Assembly: GCA_035910535.1 (NCBI GenBank)
Contig: JAMHXF010000057.1
Coordinates: forward strand, 1 to 64,000
Reading direction: 5' to 3'
Origin: Archangium_A sp035910535
Lineage (GTDB): Bacteria; Myxococcota; Myxococcia; Myxococcales; Myxococcaceae
DNA: 64,000 nt
A program made the position numbers and the translations under genes. Under the pieces are notes generated by a model, which saw only the letters and a program-made list of their open reading frames with translations, was not told the DNA's origin and did not search any database. Within the stretch, counting starts at the first letter, position 1. The number at the start of each line of letters is the position of its first letter. Shown piece by piece: positions 28,263 through 37,401 of this stretch.

Positions 28263-30108
28263 AGAGCCGCGCGTAGCGACCCTGCTTCGCGAGCAGCTCT
28301 TCGTGGCTGCCCAGCTCGATGAGCTTCCCACCTTCGAGCACGGCGATGCGGTCGGCCATGCGCACCGTCGAGAACCGATGGCTGATGATGAGGGCGCTGC
28401 GGTCTTTCGAGAGCGCGCGAAACCGCTCGAACAGCGCGACCTCGGCCTCGGCGTCGATGGCGGCCGTGGGCTCGTCGAGAATCAGCACCTCGGCCTCGCG
28501 CATGAACGCGCGCGAAATGGCGAGCTTCTGCCACTGCCCGCCCGAGAGCTCCTGCCCGCGCTCGAACCAGCCGCCGAGCATCGTGTCGTACTGCTCGGGC
28601 AACTTCGCGATGACGTCGTCGGCGCCACCGGCTTCGGCCGCCGTCACGATGGCGCCGCGGTCTTCGAGCCTCGAGGGCTTCCCGAGGCCCACGTTCTCGC
28701 CGGCGGTGAACTGGTAGCGCACGAAGTCTTGAAACACGGCGCCCATGCGCGCGCGCAGGTCGACCACGTCGAAGTCGCGCAGGTCGACGCCGCCATACCG
28801 AATGCAGCCTTCGGTGGGCTCGTACAACCGCAGCAACAGCTTGATGAGCGTCGACTTGCCGGCGCCGTTCTCTCCGACGAGCGCGAGCTTTTCTCCGGCC
28901 TCCACGCGCAAGGTCACGTCGCGCAGCGCCCACTCTTCTTTGCCCGGGTAGCGGAAGCTCAGGCGGTCGAGCTCGAGCGTGTGCGGCCCGGGAGGCAACG
29001 TCTTCGCGGGCAACGTGCGCGGTTGTTCAGCCGAGGTCGGCAGCTCGAAGAAGCGCTGCAGGTTCGAAAGAAACAGCGCGTCTTCGTACATGCCGGCGAC
29101 GGCGCCCAGCACCGCCTCGAACGCCGCCTGGCCCTGGCGAAACACGCCGAGGTACAGCACCAGGTCACCGACGGAGATTTCTCTGTTCGACGCGCGCCCG
29201 GCGACCCACAGGTAGCAGACGTAGAACGCCGCCAACGAGAAGGCGCCCAGCACCGTGCCCTGCAGCAAGCGCTTGCGCGCCAGCGCCCGGTCTTCCGACA
29301 AGAACTTCGCGAACAGCGCGCGGTAGCGACCCAGAAACAGCGGGCCCAGCCCGAAGAGCTTCACCTCTTTGACCGACGCGTCGCGCGTCAGCAGCCACTC
29401 GAGGTACGTCAGCTTGCGGCTCTCGGGCGCGCGCCACGAATAGAGCCGAAAGCGCTCACCCGACAGGCGCGTCTCCGCGAGGAAGGAAGGGATGGCGGCG
29501 ACGACGAGCACCAGCGCGCTCCACCACGCGACGTTCCACAGCAGCACCGCGAAGGTCGAGAGCACCAGCACCTGCCGCACCACGGTGACCGCGTCCATCG
29601 CGAGCGCGAGCGGCCGCGACGACGCTTCGCGCCGCGCGTTCTGCATCAAGTCGTACGTCTCGGAGTCTTCGTAGTGCCGCAGCTCGAGCGTCAGCGCCTT
29701 CTCGAGGATGCGCTCATTGAGCAGGTTGCCCAGCGACACGCGCAGCAGCTCCCGCGACAACGCGAGCAACCGCGAGACGAGCAGCGCCACCAACGCCAGC
29801 CCGAGCTCCCACGTCACGTAGCGCCACACCAGGTCGCGCGCGCCGGGCTGCGTGGACGAAGCGACCACCGCGTCGATGATGAGCTTGCCGACGTACGCCA
29901 TCGACGCCGGCAGCGCGGCCTGCACGAGCGTCAACACCCCCAGCAGCACCGCGTTGCGCTTGTCGGCCTCCCACACCAGCGCGAGCGCGCGCGGCAGCTG
30001 CTCGTACAGCTCGCGCGAGGTCAGCTTCTGCTCGATTTTCTCTCGCAGCGACTGCGGCGTCTTGCTGCCATCACCGCGGCGCGGCTCTTTACGTGCGGGT
30101 CGTTGCAT
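28234..30108 (-). CDS. ABC transporter, fused permease and ATPase (exporter type)
   Basis: The ATG of MQRPARKEPRRGDG gives 624 residues; an in-frame start 36 bp further upstream adds a non-membrane leader. The N-terminal part (about residues 45-330) contains the six-helix exporter membrane domain. The C-terminal ATPase has Walker A GENGAGKST, signature LSGGQWQ, Walker B LILDEPTAAID and the switch His in IISHRF. It is a half-transporter that would dimerise, with export of a lipid, peptide or metabolite inferred from the fold. The gene is followed by a convergent small gene (29-bp overlap). The MscS gene lies 65 bp upstream on the same strand. Confidence 0.93.
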   Translation of the reverse strand: MQRPARKEPRRGDGSKTPQSLREKIEQKLTSRELYEQLPRALALVWEADKRNAVLLGVLTLVQAALPASMAYVGKLIIDAVVASSTQPGARDLVWRYVTWELGLALVALLVSRLLALSRELLRVSLGNLLNERILEKALTLELRHYEDSETYDLMQNARREASSRPLALAMDAVTVVRQVLVLSTFAVLLWNVAWWSALVLVVAAIPSFLAETRLSGERFRLYSWRAPESRKLTYLEWLLTRDASVKEVKLFGLGPLFLGRYRALFAKFLSEDRALARKRLLQGTVLGAFSLAAFYVCYLWVAGRASNREISVGDLVLYLGVFRQGQAAFEAVLGAVAGMYEDALFLSNLQRFFELPTSAEQPRTLPAKTLPPGPHTLELDRLSFRYPGKEEWALRDVTLRVEAGEKLALVGENGAGKSTLIKLLLRLYEPTEGCIRYGGVDLRDFDVVDLRARMGAVFQDFVRYQFTAGENVGLGKPSRLEDRGAIVTAAEAGGADDVIAKLPEQYDTMLGGWFERGQELSGGQWQKLAISRAFMREAEVLILDEPTAAIDAEAEVALFERFRALSKDRSALIISHRFSTVRMADRIAVLEGGKLIELGSHEELLAKQGRYARLFTLQAAGYR

Positions 30109-30173
30109 CGAGCGGGAGAGCGATTGGTAGCAGCTTCCGCACACAGGCGAAGCCCTTCAAACCGGCAGGCTGC

Positions 30174-31646
30174 TCAGCGCTTCAGGTTCGTGCCGTGGCG
30201 ACGCAGGTCGAGAATGTCGGGCGTCATCAGCTCGACGTTCGCGTCGTGGAACACGTCTTGCGCCTTCGCGAGCAACGCGCTGCGCGTGCCGTCGACGTCG
30301 GCCTGCTCGCCGAGGTGCACCACCAGCTCGTATTCGACGGCGTAGTTGAGCAACGCCGACTGGCGCACGAAGGGCCTGGGCCGCTCCCGAATGCCCGACA
30401 CCTGCTTCGCGCAGCGCAACAGCAGCTCGTGCGCGAGCTCCCACTTCACCTCGTAGGCCAGCGTGACTGAAATCGAGAGCGACGAGCCGTCACCGTCGAC
30501 GCCGCGGTCGAAGTTGACGATGGGGTTGGCCACCAGCACCGCGTTGGGAATCGTGACCTCGCGCTTGTTCGGCGTGAGCACCTTCACCGAGAGCACGCCG
30601 AGCTCACGCACGCGACCTTCAACTTCACCGACCTTCACCCAGTCGCCCGGCGACAACGCGCGCGTGTAGACGAGCACGAAGCCCGAGAGCGCCTGGTTCA
30701 CCACGCCGCTGCTGCCCACGGTGAGCATCAGGCCGAGCAGCACGCTCATGCCCTTGAACGCCTCCGTGTCGGAGCCGGGGATGTACGGCCACGAGATGAT
30801 GGCCGCGAACAACCACGCGCCGACGATGACGAGCCGCCGCGTCGCCTTGAGCGTCTCCGGGTACAGGCCGCTCACCGTCAACCGACCCCGCTCGATGGCC
30901 TCGAAGACGGCCTCGAGAATGCGAATCACGAAGCGCGTGGTGACGACGACGACCGCCACCATCGCCAGGCCCGGCAGCGCGCCGGCGAAGCTGCGACCTG
31001 CGCGCAGCACCAGCGACACCAGGTTCGAGCCGAGCGCTTCGCCCCACCCGCGCGTCAGCGAGAAGCGCGTGAGCACGAAGGTGAGCCACAGGTACGCCAG
31101 CAACAGCGCCAGACCCCAGAGCACCACGAACAAGACGCGGCGCAGCGCGTTGCGAATGAGCGGCCCGAGGGCGATGCGCTTCACGTCGACCTTCACGGCG
31201 ACGAGGCGGCGCGACAACAACGACCACGCGCGCGTGAGCAGCCACAGCCCGAGCACGAACAACAACGTGCCCACCGCCGCGAGCACCACGCTCTTCACGA
31301 TGGCGTCGGGCTGCGCGCGCGCGAGCCGCAGCAAGAGCGCGTCACGCAGGCGGGTCGCAGCGGCCTGCCCCTCGGCCTCCAACGCGGCGTCGTCTGCGAA
31401 GCCATCGGTGAGGCTCAACCCGAAGACGAAGTCGTCGCCGACCAGCACCAGCACGTCGTTGCCTTCACGCGCGAGGTGCACGGGCTGCGAGAGCGAGCCC
31501 TCGGGCAACGCGTCGATGCGCTCGCGTGCGCGCTCCAACCGTTGCTCGGGCGTGGCGCCGTTCACCGTGGCGCGAAAGTCGGTGACCGCGATGTCTTCCA
31601 CCGTCAGCGGAGCTGCCAGCACCAACGCGGCGACGAGCGAGAACAT
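30174..31646 (-). CDS. MscS-family mechanosensitive ion channel
   Basis: The 490-residue protein has a signal-like start (MFSLVAALVLAAPLTVE) and a periplasmic N-domain of about 100 residues. At least five membrane segments follow, then the MscS core. The pore helix and beta domain are seen as LTVGSSGVVNQALSGFVLVYTR, GDWVKVGEVEGRVRELGVLSVKV and NKREVTIPNAVLVANPIVNF, the hallmark sequence of the family. It releases solutes on hypo-osmotic shock. The extra periplasmic domain and helices make it a larger, YnaI/YbdG-like or plant-MSL-like member. It is divergent from the NCS1 permease with 54 bp between. Confidence 0.93.
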   Translation of the reverse strand: MFSLVAALVLAAPLTVEDIAVTDFRATVNGATPEQRLERARERIDALPEGSLSQPVHLAREGNDVLVLVGDDFVFGLSLTDGFADDAALEAEGQAAATRLRDALLLRLARAQPDAIVKSVVLAAVGTLLFVLGLWLLTRAWSLLSRRLVAVKVDVKRIALGPLIRNALRRVLFVVLWGLALLLAYLWLTFVLTRFSLTRGWGEALGSNLVSLVLRAGRSFAGALPGLAMVAVVVVTTRFVIRILEAVFEAIERGRLTVSGLYPETLKATRRLVIVGAWLFAAIISWPYIPGSDTEAFKGMSVLLGLMLTVGSSGVVNQALSGFVLVYTRALSPGDWVKVGEVEGRVRELGVLSVKVLTPNKREVTIPNAVLVANPIVNFDRGVDGDGSSLSISVTLAYEVKWELAHELLLRCAKQVSGIRERPRPFVRQSALLNYAVEYELVVHLGEQADVDGTRSALLAKAQDVFHDANVELMTPDILDLRRHGTNLKR

Positions 31647-31700
31647 GGGGCCCCGTCATAGTGACGCGACGGCCCGGCTCCAACGACGGCGAGTGCTACG

Positions 31701-33254
31701 GTGCGCGCCGTGCACGACCCCGTTCTGGCGAAAGAAGCGCTGGCCGAGCTGCCTCCCGACATCGCAGACAGCCCGCTCTTCAACCCTGACCTCGCGCCGG
31801 TGCCGCAAGGCCGTCGCAACTGGTCCACCTACAACTTCGCCGCGCTGTGGATCTCCATGGCCCACTGCATACCCACGTACATGATGGCCGGTGGCCTCGT
31901 GGCGGTGGGCATGAACTGGTGGCAGGCGCTGCTCACCATTGCTCTGGGCAACGTCATTGTATTGGTTCCCATACTTCTCAACGCGCACCCCGGCACGAAG
32001 TACGGCATTCCCTTCCCGGTGCTCGCGCGCTCGTCGTTCGGTACGCAGGGCGCGAACGTGCCCGCGGTGCTGCGCGCCATCGTGGCGTGCGGGTGGTTCG
32101 GCATTCAGACCTTCATCGGCGGTGAAGCGGTGAAGACCTTCGTCGAGGCGCTGTGGCCCGGCTACGCGCACCTCGGCGGAGGCGCCACGCTGCTGGGGCT
32201 CTCGCTGCCGTCGGCGCTCACCTTCCTCGCGTTCTGGGCGCTCAACATCGTCATCATCTTGAAGGGCATGAACGCGGTGCGCGTGTTCGAGAACTGGGCC
32301 GCGCCGCTGGTGTTGGTGATGGCGGCGGCGTTGCTCATCTGGGCCGTGAACCGCGCGGGCGGCATGGGCCCGCTGCTCTCGCAGCCCTCGAAGTTCGAGA
32401 CGCTCGGAGAGTTCTGGAAGGTCTTCGTGCCTTCGCTCACGGGCATGGTCGGGTTCTGGGCCACGCTCTCGCTCAACATTCCCGACTTCACGCGCTTCGG
32501 AAAAGGGCAGCGCGAGCAGATGTTGGGTCAGACGCTCGGCCTGCCGACCACCATGCTCGCGTTCTCGGCCATGGGCGTCGTCATCACCAGCGCGGCGCAG
32601 AGCATTCTCAAGAACGCCGACGTGAAGCAGCTGTGGGACCCGGTGTTCATCCTCGCGCAGCTCACCTCGCCCAACGCGCCCGTCGGGCTCGACGAGCCGC
32701 TCATCACCAACACTGCGGTGCGGCTCACGGTGGCCGTCATCGCGCTGCTGGGCGTGGGCATCGCCACCATCTCGGTGAACATCGCCGCCAACGTGGTGAG
32801 CCCCGCGAACGACTTCGCCAACCTCGCGCCACGGCACATCAGCTTCAAGATGGGCGGCGTCATCACCGGCGTGCTGGGCATCGTGATGATGCCGTGGAAG
32901 TTCCTCGCGTCGGCCGACACGTACATCTTCAACTGGCTCATCGGCTACTCGGCGCTGCTGGGGCCCATCGCCGGCATCATGATCGTCGACTACTGGGTGC
33001 TGCGCCGCCGCGAGCTCGACGTCGCCGAGCTGTACCGACCGCGCGGCCAGTTCGCGGGCGTCAATGTGAAGGCGCTCATCGCGTTGGTGCTCGGCGTGCT
33101 GCCCAACGTGCCCGGCTTCTTGAAGAGCGCGGGCTTCATCACCGGCGAAAAGAACTTCTTCGATGAGCTCTACGTGTACGCGTGGTTCACCGGCGTCGCC
33201 ATCGCCGCAGGTCTGTACTTCGCGCTGATGCCCCGAAGACCCCGCGCGACCTGA
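31701..33254 (+). CDS. NCS1-family nucleobase:cation symporter
   Basis: The 517-residue protein has about 12 membrane helices and the NCS1 (cytosine/uracil/allantoin/hydantoin permease) signatures. These include NWSTYNFAALWISMAH, PFPVLARSSFGTQGANVPA, ACGWFGIQTFIGG and the SLNIPDFTRF stretch. The start is a GTG; a second GTG three codons later is equally plausible. It probably imports a pyrimidine, hydantoin or related base with Na+ or H+. The next two plus-strand genes encode enzymes that act at the end of beta-alanine, beta-aminoisobutyrate and valine breakdown, which favours a pyrimidine substrate such as uracil or thymine. This is inference from context. Confidence 0.9.
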   Translation: MRAVHDPVLAKEALAELPPDIADSPLFNPDLAPVPQGRRNWSTYNFAALWISMAHCIPTYMMAGGLVAVGMNWWQALLTIALGNVIVLVPILLNAHPGTKYGIPFPVLARSSFGTQGANVPAVLRAIVACGWFGIQTFIGGEAVKTFVEALWPGYAHLGGGATLLGLSLPSALTFLAFWALNIVIILKGMNAVRVFENWAAPLVLVMAAALLIWAVNRAGGMGPLLSQPSKFETLGEFWKVFVPSLTGMVGFWATLSLNIPDFTRFGKGQREQMLGQTLGLPTTMLAFSAMGVVITSAAQSILKNADVKQLWDPVFILAQLTSPNAPVGLDEPLITNTAVRLTVAVIALLGVGIATISVNIAANVVSPANDFANLAPRHISFKMGGVITGVLGIVMMPWKFLASADTYIFNWLIGYSALLGPIAGIMIVDYWVLRRRELDVAELYRPRGQFAGVNVKALIALVLGVLPNVPGFLKSAGFITGEKNFFDELYVYAWFTGVAIAAGLYFALMPRRPRAT

Positions 33255-33396
33255 ACGCAGAAAATGCAGTCATCACGCGCGGCGTCATGCGTGAAAGGTA
33301 GCGAAGAGCGCGGCGGTGGGGTTCGCTCCCCGGCCCCTCGATTCAAGCCAGTCGAAGGAATAAGAAATCGGCGCCTTCCCCTCACGGAGAACCACC

Positions 33397-34902
33397 ATGC
33401 AGAAGCCCGCTCACCCTCCTTCTTTCGGCGCGAAGAGCTACGCCTTCACGCCGTACGTCGACATCAAGAACTGGATCGCCGGTCACTGGCGTGAAGGCGC
33501 GTCAGGCAACTGGCTCGACATCGAGAACCCGCGCCACGGCAAGGCCATCGGCAAGGTGACCGTCTCGGCTGCGAAGGACGTCGACGCCGCGGTGGAGGCC
33601 GGCAAGAAGGCGTTCCCCGCGTGGAAGGCGACGCCCATGCGTGAGCGCGCGCAGGTGATGTACCGCCTGAAGCAGTTGATGGAGCGCGACCTCGACGAGC
33701 TCTCGTGGTTGGTCAGCCACGAGAACGGCAAGACGTACGCCGAAGGCAAAGGCGACGTCGAGAAGGGCATCGAGTGCGTCGAGTTCGCGGCCTCGCTGCA
33801 CATGATGGGCGACGGCGGGCAGCTCGACGTGAGCCGCGGCGTGAACTGCCGCGTGACGCACGAAGCGCTCGGCGTGGTCGCCGGCATCGTGCCGTTCAAC
33901 TTCCCCGTGATGGTGCCGCTGTGGATGGTGCCCAACGCGCTGATGGCCGGGAACGCGTTCGTGTTGAAGCCGTCTGAGGTCGTGCCCTACGGCGCCATGA
34001 AGCTGGCGCAGCTGCTCCAGGAAGCGGGCCTGCCTGACGGGTTGTTCAACGTCGTCAACGGGCAGCGCGAGTGCGTCGAGGCCATCGTCGACCACCCTGA
34101 AATCAAGGCCGTGGGCTTCGTCGGCTCCACGAAGGTCGCGCAGATTCTGTACGCGCGCGGCGCAGCCACGGGCAAGCGCATGCTGTGCCTCGGCTCGGCG
34201 AAGAACCACGTGGTGGTGGTGCCCGACGCCGACGTCGAGCTGACCTCGAGCAACGTCGTGGCCTCGAGCTACGGCTGCGCGGGCCAGCGCTGCATGGCGA
34301 GCTCGCTGATGGTGGCGGTGGGTGACGTTCAGAAGATCATCGACGGCATCGCGGCGAACGTTCGCAAGATTCAGCTCGGCAAAGACATGGGCAGCATCAT
34401 CTCGGGCACGTCGCGCGAGCGCATTCTCAAGTACATCGAGGCGGCTGAAAAAGCGGGCGCGAAGGTGCTGGTCGACGGCCGCAAGGGTTCAGTCGACGGC
34501 GAAGGTGGCCACTGGCTCGGGCCTACGGTGCTCGACAACGTGACCATCGACATGCCCGCGGGCTGCGAAGAGATCTTCGGGCCGGTGCTGAGCATCGTTC
34601 ACGTGAACACGCTCGAAGAGGCCATCGCGCTGCAGCACAAGAGCCTGTACGCGAATGGCGCGGCCATTTTCACGACGTCGGGCCACGTGGCGCGCGTCGC
34701 CAGCGAGCGCCTCGAGGCCGGCATGGTGGGCATCAACGTCGGTGTGCCGGTGCCGCGTGAGCCGTTCTCGTTCGGTGGCTTCAACAGCTCGAAGTTCGGC
34801 CATGGCGACATCACCGGCTGGGACGGCTTCCGCTTCTGGAGCCGCCCGCGCAAGGTCACCGAGAAGTGGGCCGCGCAGACCGACGCGAGCTGGATGAGCT
34901 GA
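33397..34902 (+). CDS. mmsA: Methylmalonate-semialdehyde dehydrogenase (CoA-acylating)
   Basis: The 501-residue aldehyde dehydrogenase has a good ribosome-binding site (GGAG, 9 bp upstream). The catalytic Cys299 lies in SSYGCAGQRCMASS and Lys191 in FVLKPSE. Where ordinary aldehyde dehydrogenases have the general-base ELGGK sequence, this protein has CLGSAKNH, the Glu-less form typical of CoA-acylating MMSDH. It converts (methyl)malonate semialdehyde to propionyl- or acetyl-CoA with NAD+ and CoA, in valine, thymine and beta-alanine catabolism. The omega-aminotransferase that would make its substrate follows, separated by a terminator-like hairpin. Confidence 0.93.
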   Translation: MQKPAHPPSFGAKSYAFTPYVDIKNWIAGHWREGASGNWLDIENPRHGKAIGKVTVSAAKDVDAAVEAGKKAFPAWKATPMRERAQVMYRLKQLMERDLDELSWLVSHENGKTYAEGKGDVEKGIECVEFAASLHMMGDGGQLDVSRGVNCRVTHEALGVVAGIVPFNFPVMVPLWMVPNALMAGNAFVLKPSEVVPYGAMKLAQLLQEAGLPDGLFNVVNGQRECVEAIVDHPEIKAVGFVGSTKVAQILYARGAATGKRMLCLGSAKNHVVVVPDADVELTSSNVVASSYGCAGQRCMASSLMVAVGDVQKIIDGIAANVRKIQLGKDMGSIISGTSRERILKYIEAAEKAGAKVLVDGRKGSVDGEGGHWLGPTVLDNVTIDMPAGCEEIFGPVLSIVHVNTLEEAIALQHKSLYANGAAIFTTSGHVARVASERLEAGMVGINVGVPVPREPFSFGGFNSSKFGHGDITGWDGFRFWSRPRKVTEKWAAQTDASWMS

Positions 34903-34928
34903 ACCTTCAGGTCTGCCCCTCTCCCCAA

Positions 34929-34967
34929 CCCTCTCCCCGCTGCGGCAGGGAGAGGGAGTTTTTATTT
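34929..34967 (+). terminator. Rho-independent terminator formed by a REP-like repeat
   Basis: A 9-bp perfect stem CCCTCTCCC/GGGAGAGGG (34929-34937 with 34948-34956) is followed by a TTTTT run at 34959-34963. It lies 26 bp after the mmsA stop and just ahead of the aminotransferase gene. The stem is part of the CCCTCTCCCCAACCCTCTCC-type repeat that recurs at 43089-43123. It should attenuate read-through from mmsA into the aminotransferase. Confidence 0.75.
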
Positions 34968-34993
34968 GTGTACTGCAATTGGAGAAGACAAAT

Positions 34994-36358
34994 ATGAGCA
35001 ACGAGTATCTGGGTTACCCGCACGAATTCGCCGCCGAGCCGATGCCCACGCAGCAGATGGTTGATCTGTGCAAAGAGCACACGCTCTACACCTGGTCTGC
35101 AGGCAATACAGTCAACCCGCTGCCCATCGCGCGCGCGGAGGGCGTCTACCTGTACACGCCCGAAGGTCAGAAGGTGCTCGACTTCAACGCGCAGCTGATG
35201 AGCGTGCTCGTCGGCCACGCCCACCCGCGCGTGATTGCGGCCATGAAGCGCCAGCTGGACGAGCTCATCTTCGTCTACCCGCAGACCGCCACGCAGGTGC
35301 GCGCGCGCCTCGGCAAGCTGATGAGCGAGATCATCCCCGGCATGTCGGCGTTCTTCTTCACGCTGGGCGGCGCCGAGGCGAACGAGAACGCGGTGAAGAT
35401 GGCGCGGCTCTACACTGGCCGGAACAAGATCCTCGCGCGCTACCGCAGCTACCACGGCGGTACCCAGCTCACGATGTCGCTCACCGGTGACCCGCGCCGC
35501 TGGGCCAGCGAGCCCGCCGCTCCCGGCATCGTCCACGTGATGGACCCCACGCCCTACGAGTACTCGTTCGGCAACACCGACGAAGAGCGCTGCAAGAACC
35601 ACCTCACGTACCTCGAAGAGACCATCAAGATGGAGGGCGGCCACACCATCGCCGCGATGATCGTCGAGACCGTCACCGGCACGAACGGCGTGCTGGTGCC
35701 ACCGAAGGGCTGGTTCAAGGGCCTGCGCGCGCTGCTCGACAAGTACGGCATCCTGCTCATCTGCGACGAGGTGATGGCGGGCATCGGCCGCACCGGCAAG
35801 ATGATGGCGTACGAGAACTTCGAGGTGACGCCCGACCTGGTCACCATGGCCAAGGGCCTGACGTCGTCGTACTTCCCGCTCGGCGCGGTGGGCATGAAGA
35901 AGGCCATTCACGAGCACTTCCAGAAGAACGTGTACTGGGGCGGCCTCACGTACAACTCGCACCCGGTCGGCCTGGCGACGGCTGAAGCGGTGCTGCGGGT
36001 GACGCTCGACGAGAAGCTCGTCGAGAACTCCGCGAAGCTGGGCGCGGTCATGCGCTCGGAAATGGACCGCCTGCAGAAGAAGCACGTGTCTATTCTGGAA
36101 GGTCGCAACATTGGCTTGTTTGGAATGATTGACCTGCGCAAGAACTCGAAGAACGAGCCGCTGGCGCCGTACAACGGCTCGCACCCGGCCATGGCGAAGC
36201 TGGCCACGTTCTTCCGCGACAACGGGCTGTTCACGTTCACGCGCTGGAACAACTTCACCTGCAACCCGCCGCTGACCATCACCGAGGCGCAGCTGAAGGA
36301 AGGGTTCGCCGTCATCGATCGCGGCCTGGACATCACCGACGCGGCGTTCGAAGGCTGA
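34994..36358 (+). CDS. Class III omega-aminotransferase (beta-alanine/beta-aminoisobutyrate type)
   Basis: The ATG at 34994, with GGAG 9 bp upstream, gives 454 residues; a TTG at 34979 overlaps the ribosome-binding site and is rejected. The fold-type I class III signature is complete: LICDEVMAGIGRTGKMMAYE (Asp258 binds the pyridine N), TMAKGLTSSYFPLGAV (PLP Lys287) and FFTLGGAEANENAVKMA. It transfers the amino group from an omega-amino acid to pyruvate or 2-oxoglutarate. The preceding MMSDH gene suggests beta-alanine or beta-aminoisobutyrate as donor, giving a semialdehyde for that enzyme. Taurine-pyruvate aminotransferase-like activity cannot be excluded. The next gene overlaps by 1 bp (TGATG). 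Confidence 0.88.
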   Translation: MSNEYLGYPHEFAAEPMPTQQMVDLCKEHTLYTWSAGNTVNPLPIARAEGVYLYTPEGQKVLDFNAQLMSVLVGHAHPRVIAAMKRQLDELIFVYPQTATQVRARLGKLMSEIIPGMSAFFFTLGGAEANENAVKMARLYTGRNKILARYRSYHGGTQLTMSLTGDPRRWASEPAAPGIVHVMDPTPYEYSFGNTDEERCKNHLTYLEETIKMEGGHTIAAMIVETVTGTNGVLVPPKGWFKGLRALLDKYGILLICDEVMAGIGRTGKMMAYENFEVTPDLVTMAKGLTSSYFPLGAVGMKKAIHEHFQKNVYWGGLTYNSHPVGLATAEAVLRVTLDEKLVENSAKLGAVMRSEMDRLQKKHVSILEGRNIGLFGMIDLRKNSKNEPLAPYNGSHPAMAKLATFFRDNGLFTFTRWNNFTCNPPLTITEAQLKEGFAVIDRGLDITDAAFEG

Positions 36359-37329
36359 TGGCCGCCAAGAAACCGAAGGCGCCTCCGGCTCCCACCAACG
36401 TCGAGCTCGACGCGAGCGGGAGGCAGTTGTTCGACGCGGTGCTGCGCGAGCCGGAGAACGTCGAAGCCCGGCTCGTGTACTCCGACTGGTTGATGGAACA
36501 CGCCGACCCGCGCGGTGAGTTCATTCAGCTGCAGTGCGCGTTGAATCGGCCGCTGGTCGGCGCGGGCGCGAAGACATGGCATCGACCGCTGTTCGATGGC
36601 GACCCGGCGGCGCTCGTGAAGCGTGAGCGCGCGCTCATCAAGCTCTACGAGAAACAGTGGCTGCTCGAGCCGCGACCGTTCATTCGAACGTGGCGTTGGT
36701 CGCGCGGGTTCGTCGACCACGTGGTGGCCGACACCGCGAAGTTTCTCGACGGCGCGGCGACGATCTTCGGGAGCACGCCGCTGGTCGACGTGCAGCTCAC
36801 GGCACTGAAGAAGCCGATGCTGCAGACGCTCACTGACCAACCGACGACCGCGCGGCTGCGTGCGCTCAACTTGTTCGCGCAGAAGCTCGACGCAGACGCG
36901 CTGACGGCATTCGAGTCACCGACCTGGAACAACCTCGAGCAGATCAAGCTCGCCGGCAACCACTTCGGCCACGAGGGCGTGAAGGCGTTGGCGCGCGCAC
37001 GGGGCTTGAAAAACCTCACCACGCTGCTGCTCAATGACGCGTTGCTCACCGACGCAGACCTCGAGGAGCTGGTGAAGGCCCCGTTCTTCTCGAAGCTCGT
37101 CGACATCGAGCTCGGGTGGAACGAAGCCATCACCGGTCGCGGTGCGTTGCTTGTCGCGAAGGCCGGCACGTCGCTCAAGAAGCTGCGCCTTCGAACAGAC
37201 GTGATGGGCTTGACGGTCGCGGACTGGGAGGCGGTCGCCAGCGCCGCGCCGCAGCTCGAATACGTCGAGGTCGGACCACGCGCGAAGCTCGTGAAGCAGT
37301 TCTTCGCGCCGCACGTCGTCGTCAGATAG
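36358..37329 (+). CDS. TIGR02996-domain leucine-rich-repeat protein
   Basis: This 323-residue cytosolic protein's ATG overlaps the aminotransferase stop (TGATG), so it is translationally coupled. The N-terminal motif LFDAVLREPENVEARLVYSDWLMEHADPRGEFIQLQ is the TIGR02996 repeat-companion domain, abundant in myxobacteria and planctomycetes. The remainder has degenerate leucine-rich repeats (LRALNLFAQKL, LEQIKLAGNHFG, LTTLLLNDALLTDADLEEL). Such proteins are thought to mediate protein-protein contacts; no function is established. It is probably an unrelated passenger in the catabolic operon. Confidence 0.85.
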   Translation: MAAKKPKAPPAPTNVELDASGRQLFDAVLREPENVEARLVYSDWLMEHADPRGEFIQLQCALNRPLVGAGAKTWHRPLFDGDPAALVKRERALIKLYEKQWLLEPRPFIRTWRWSRGFVDHVVADTAKFLDGAATIFGSTPLVDVQLTALKKPMLQTLTDQPTTARLRALNLFAQKLDADALTAFESPTWNNLEQIKLAGNHFGHEGVKALARARGLKNLTTLLLNDALLTDADLEELVKAPFFSKLVDIELGWNEAITGRGALLVAKAGTSLKKLRLRTDVMGLTVADWEAVASAAPQLEYVEVGPRAKLVKQFFAPHVVVR

Positions 37330-37401
37330 GCGGCGTATTCGGCTTCGGCAGGCGCGCGCCACGCCGCGCTCGAAGGCTGAAAACAGGGTACGAGCACCAC
37401 G

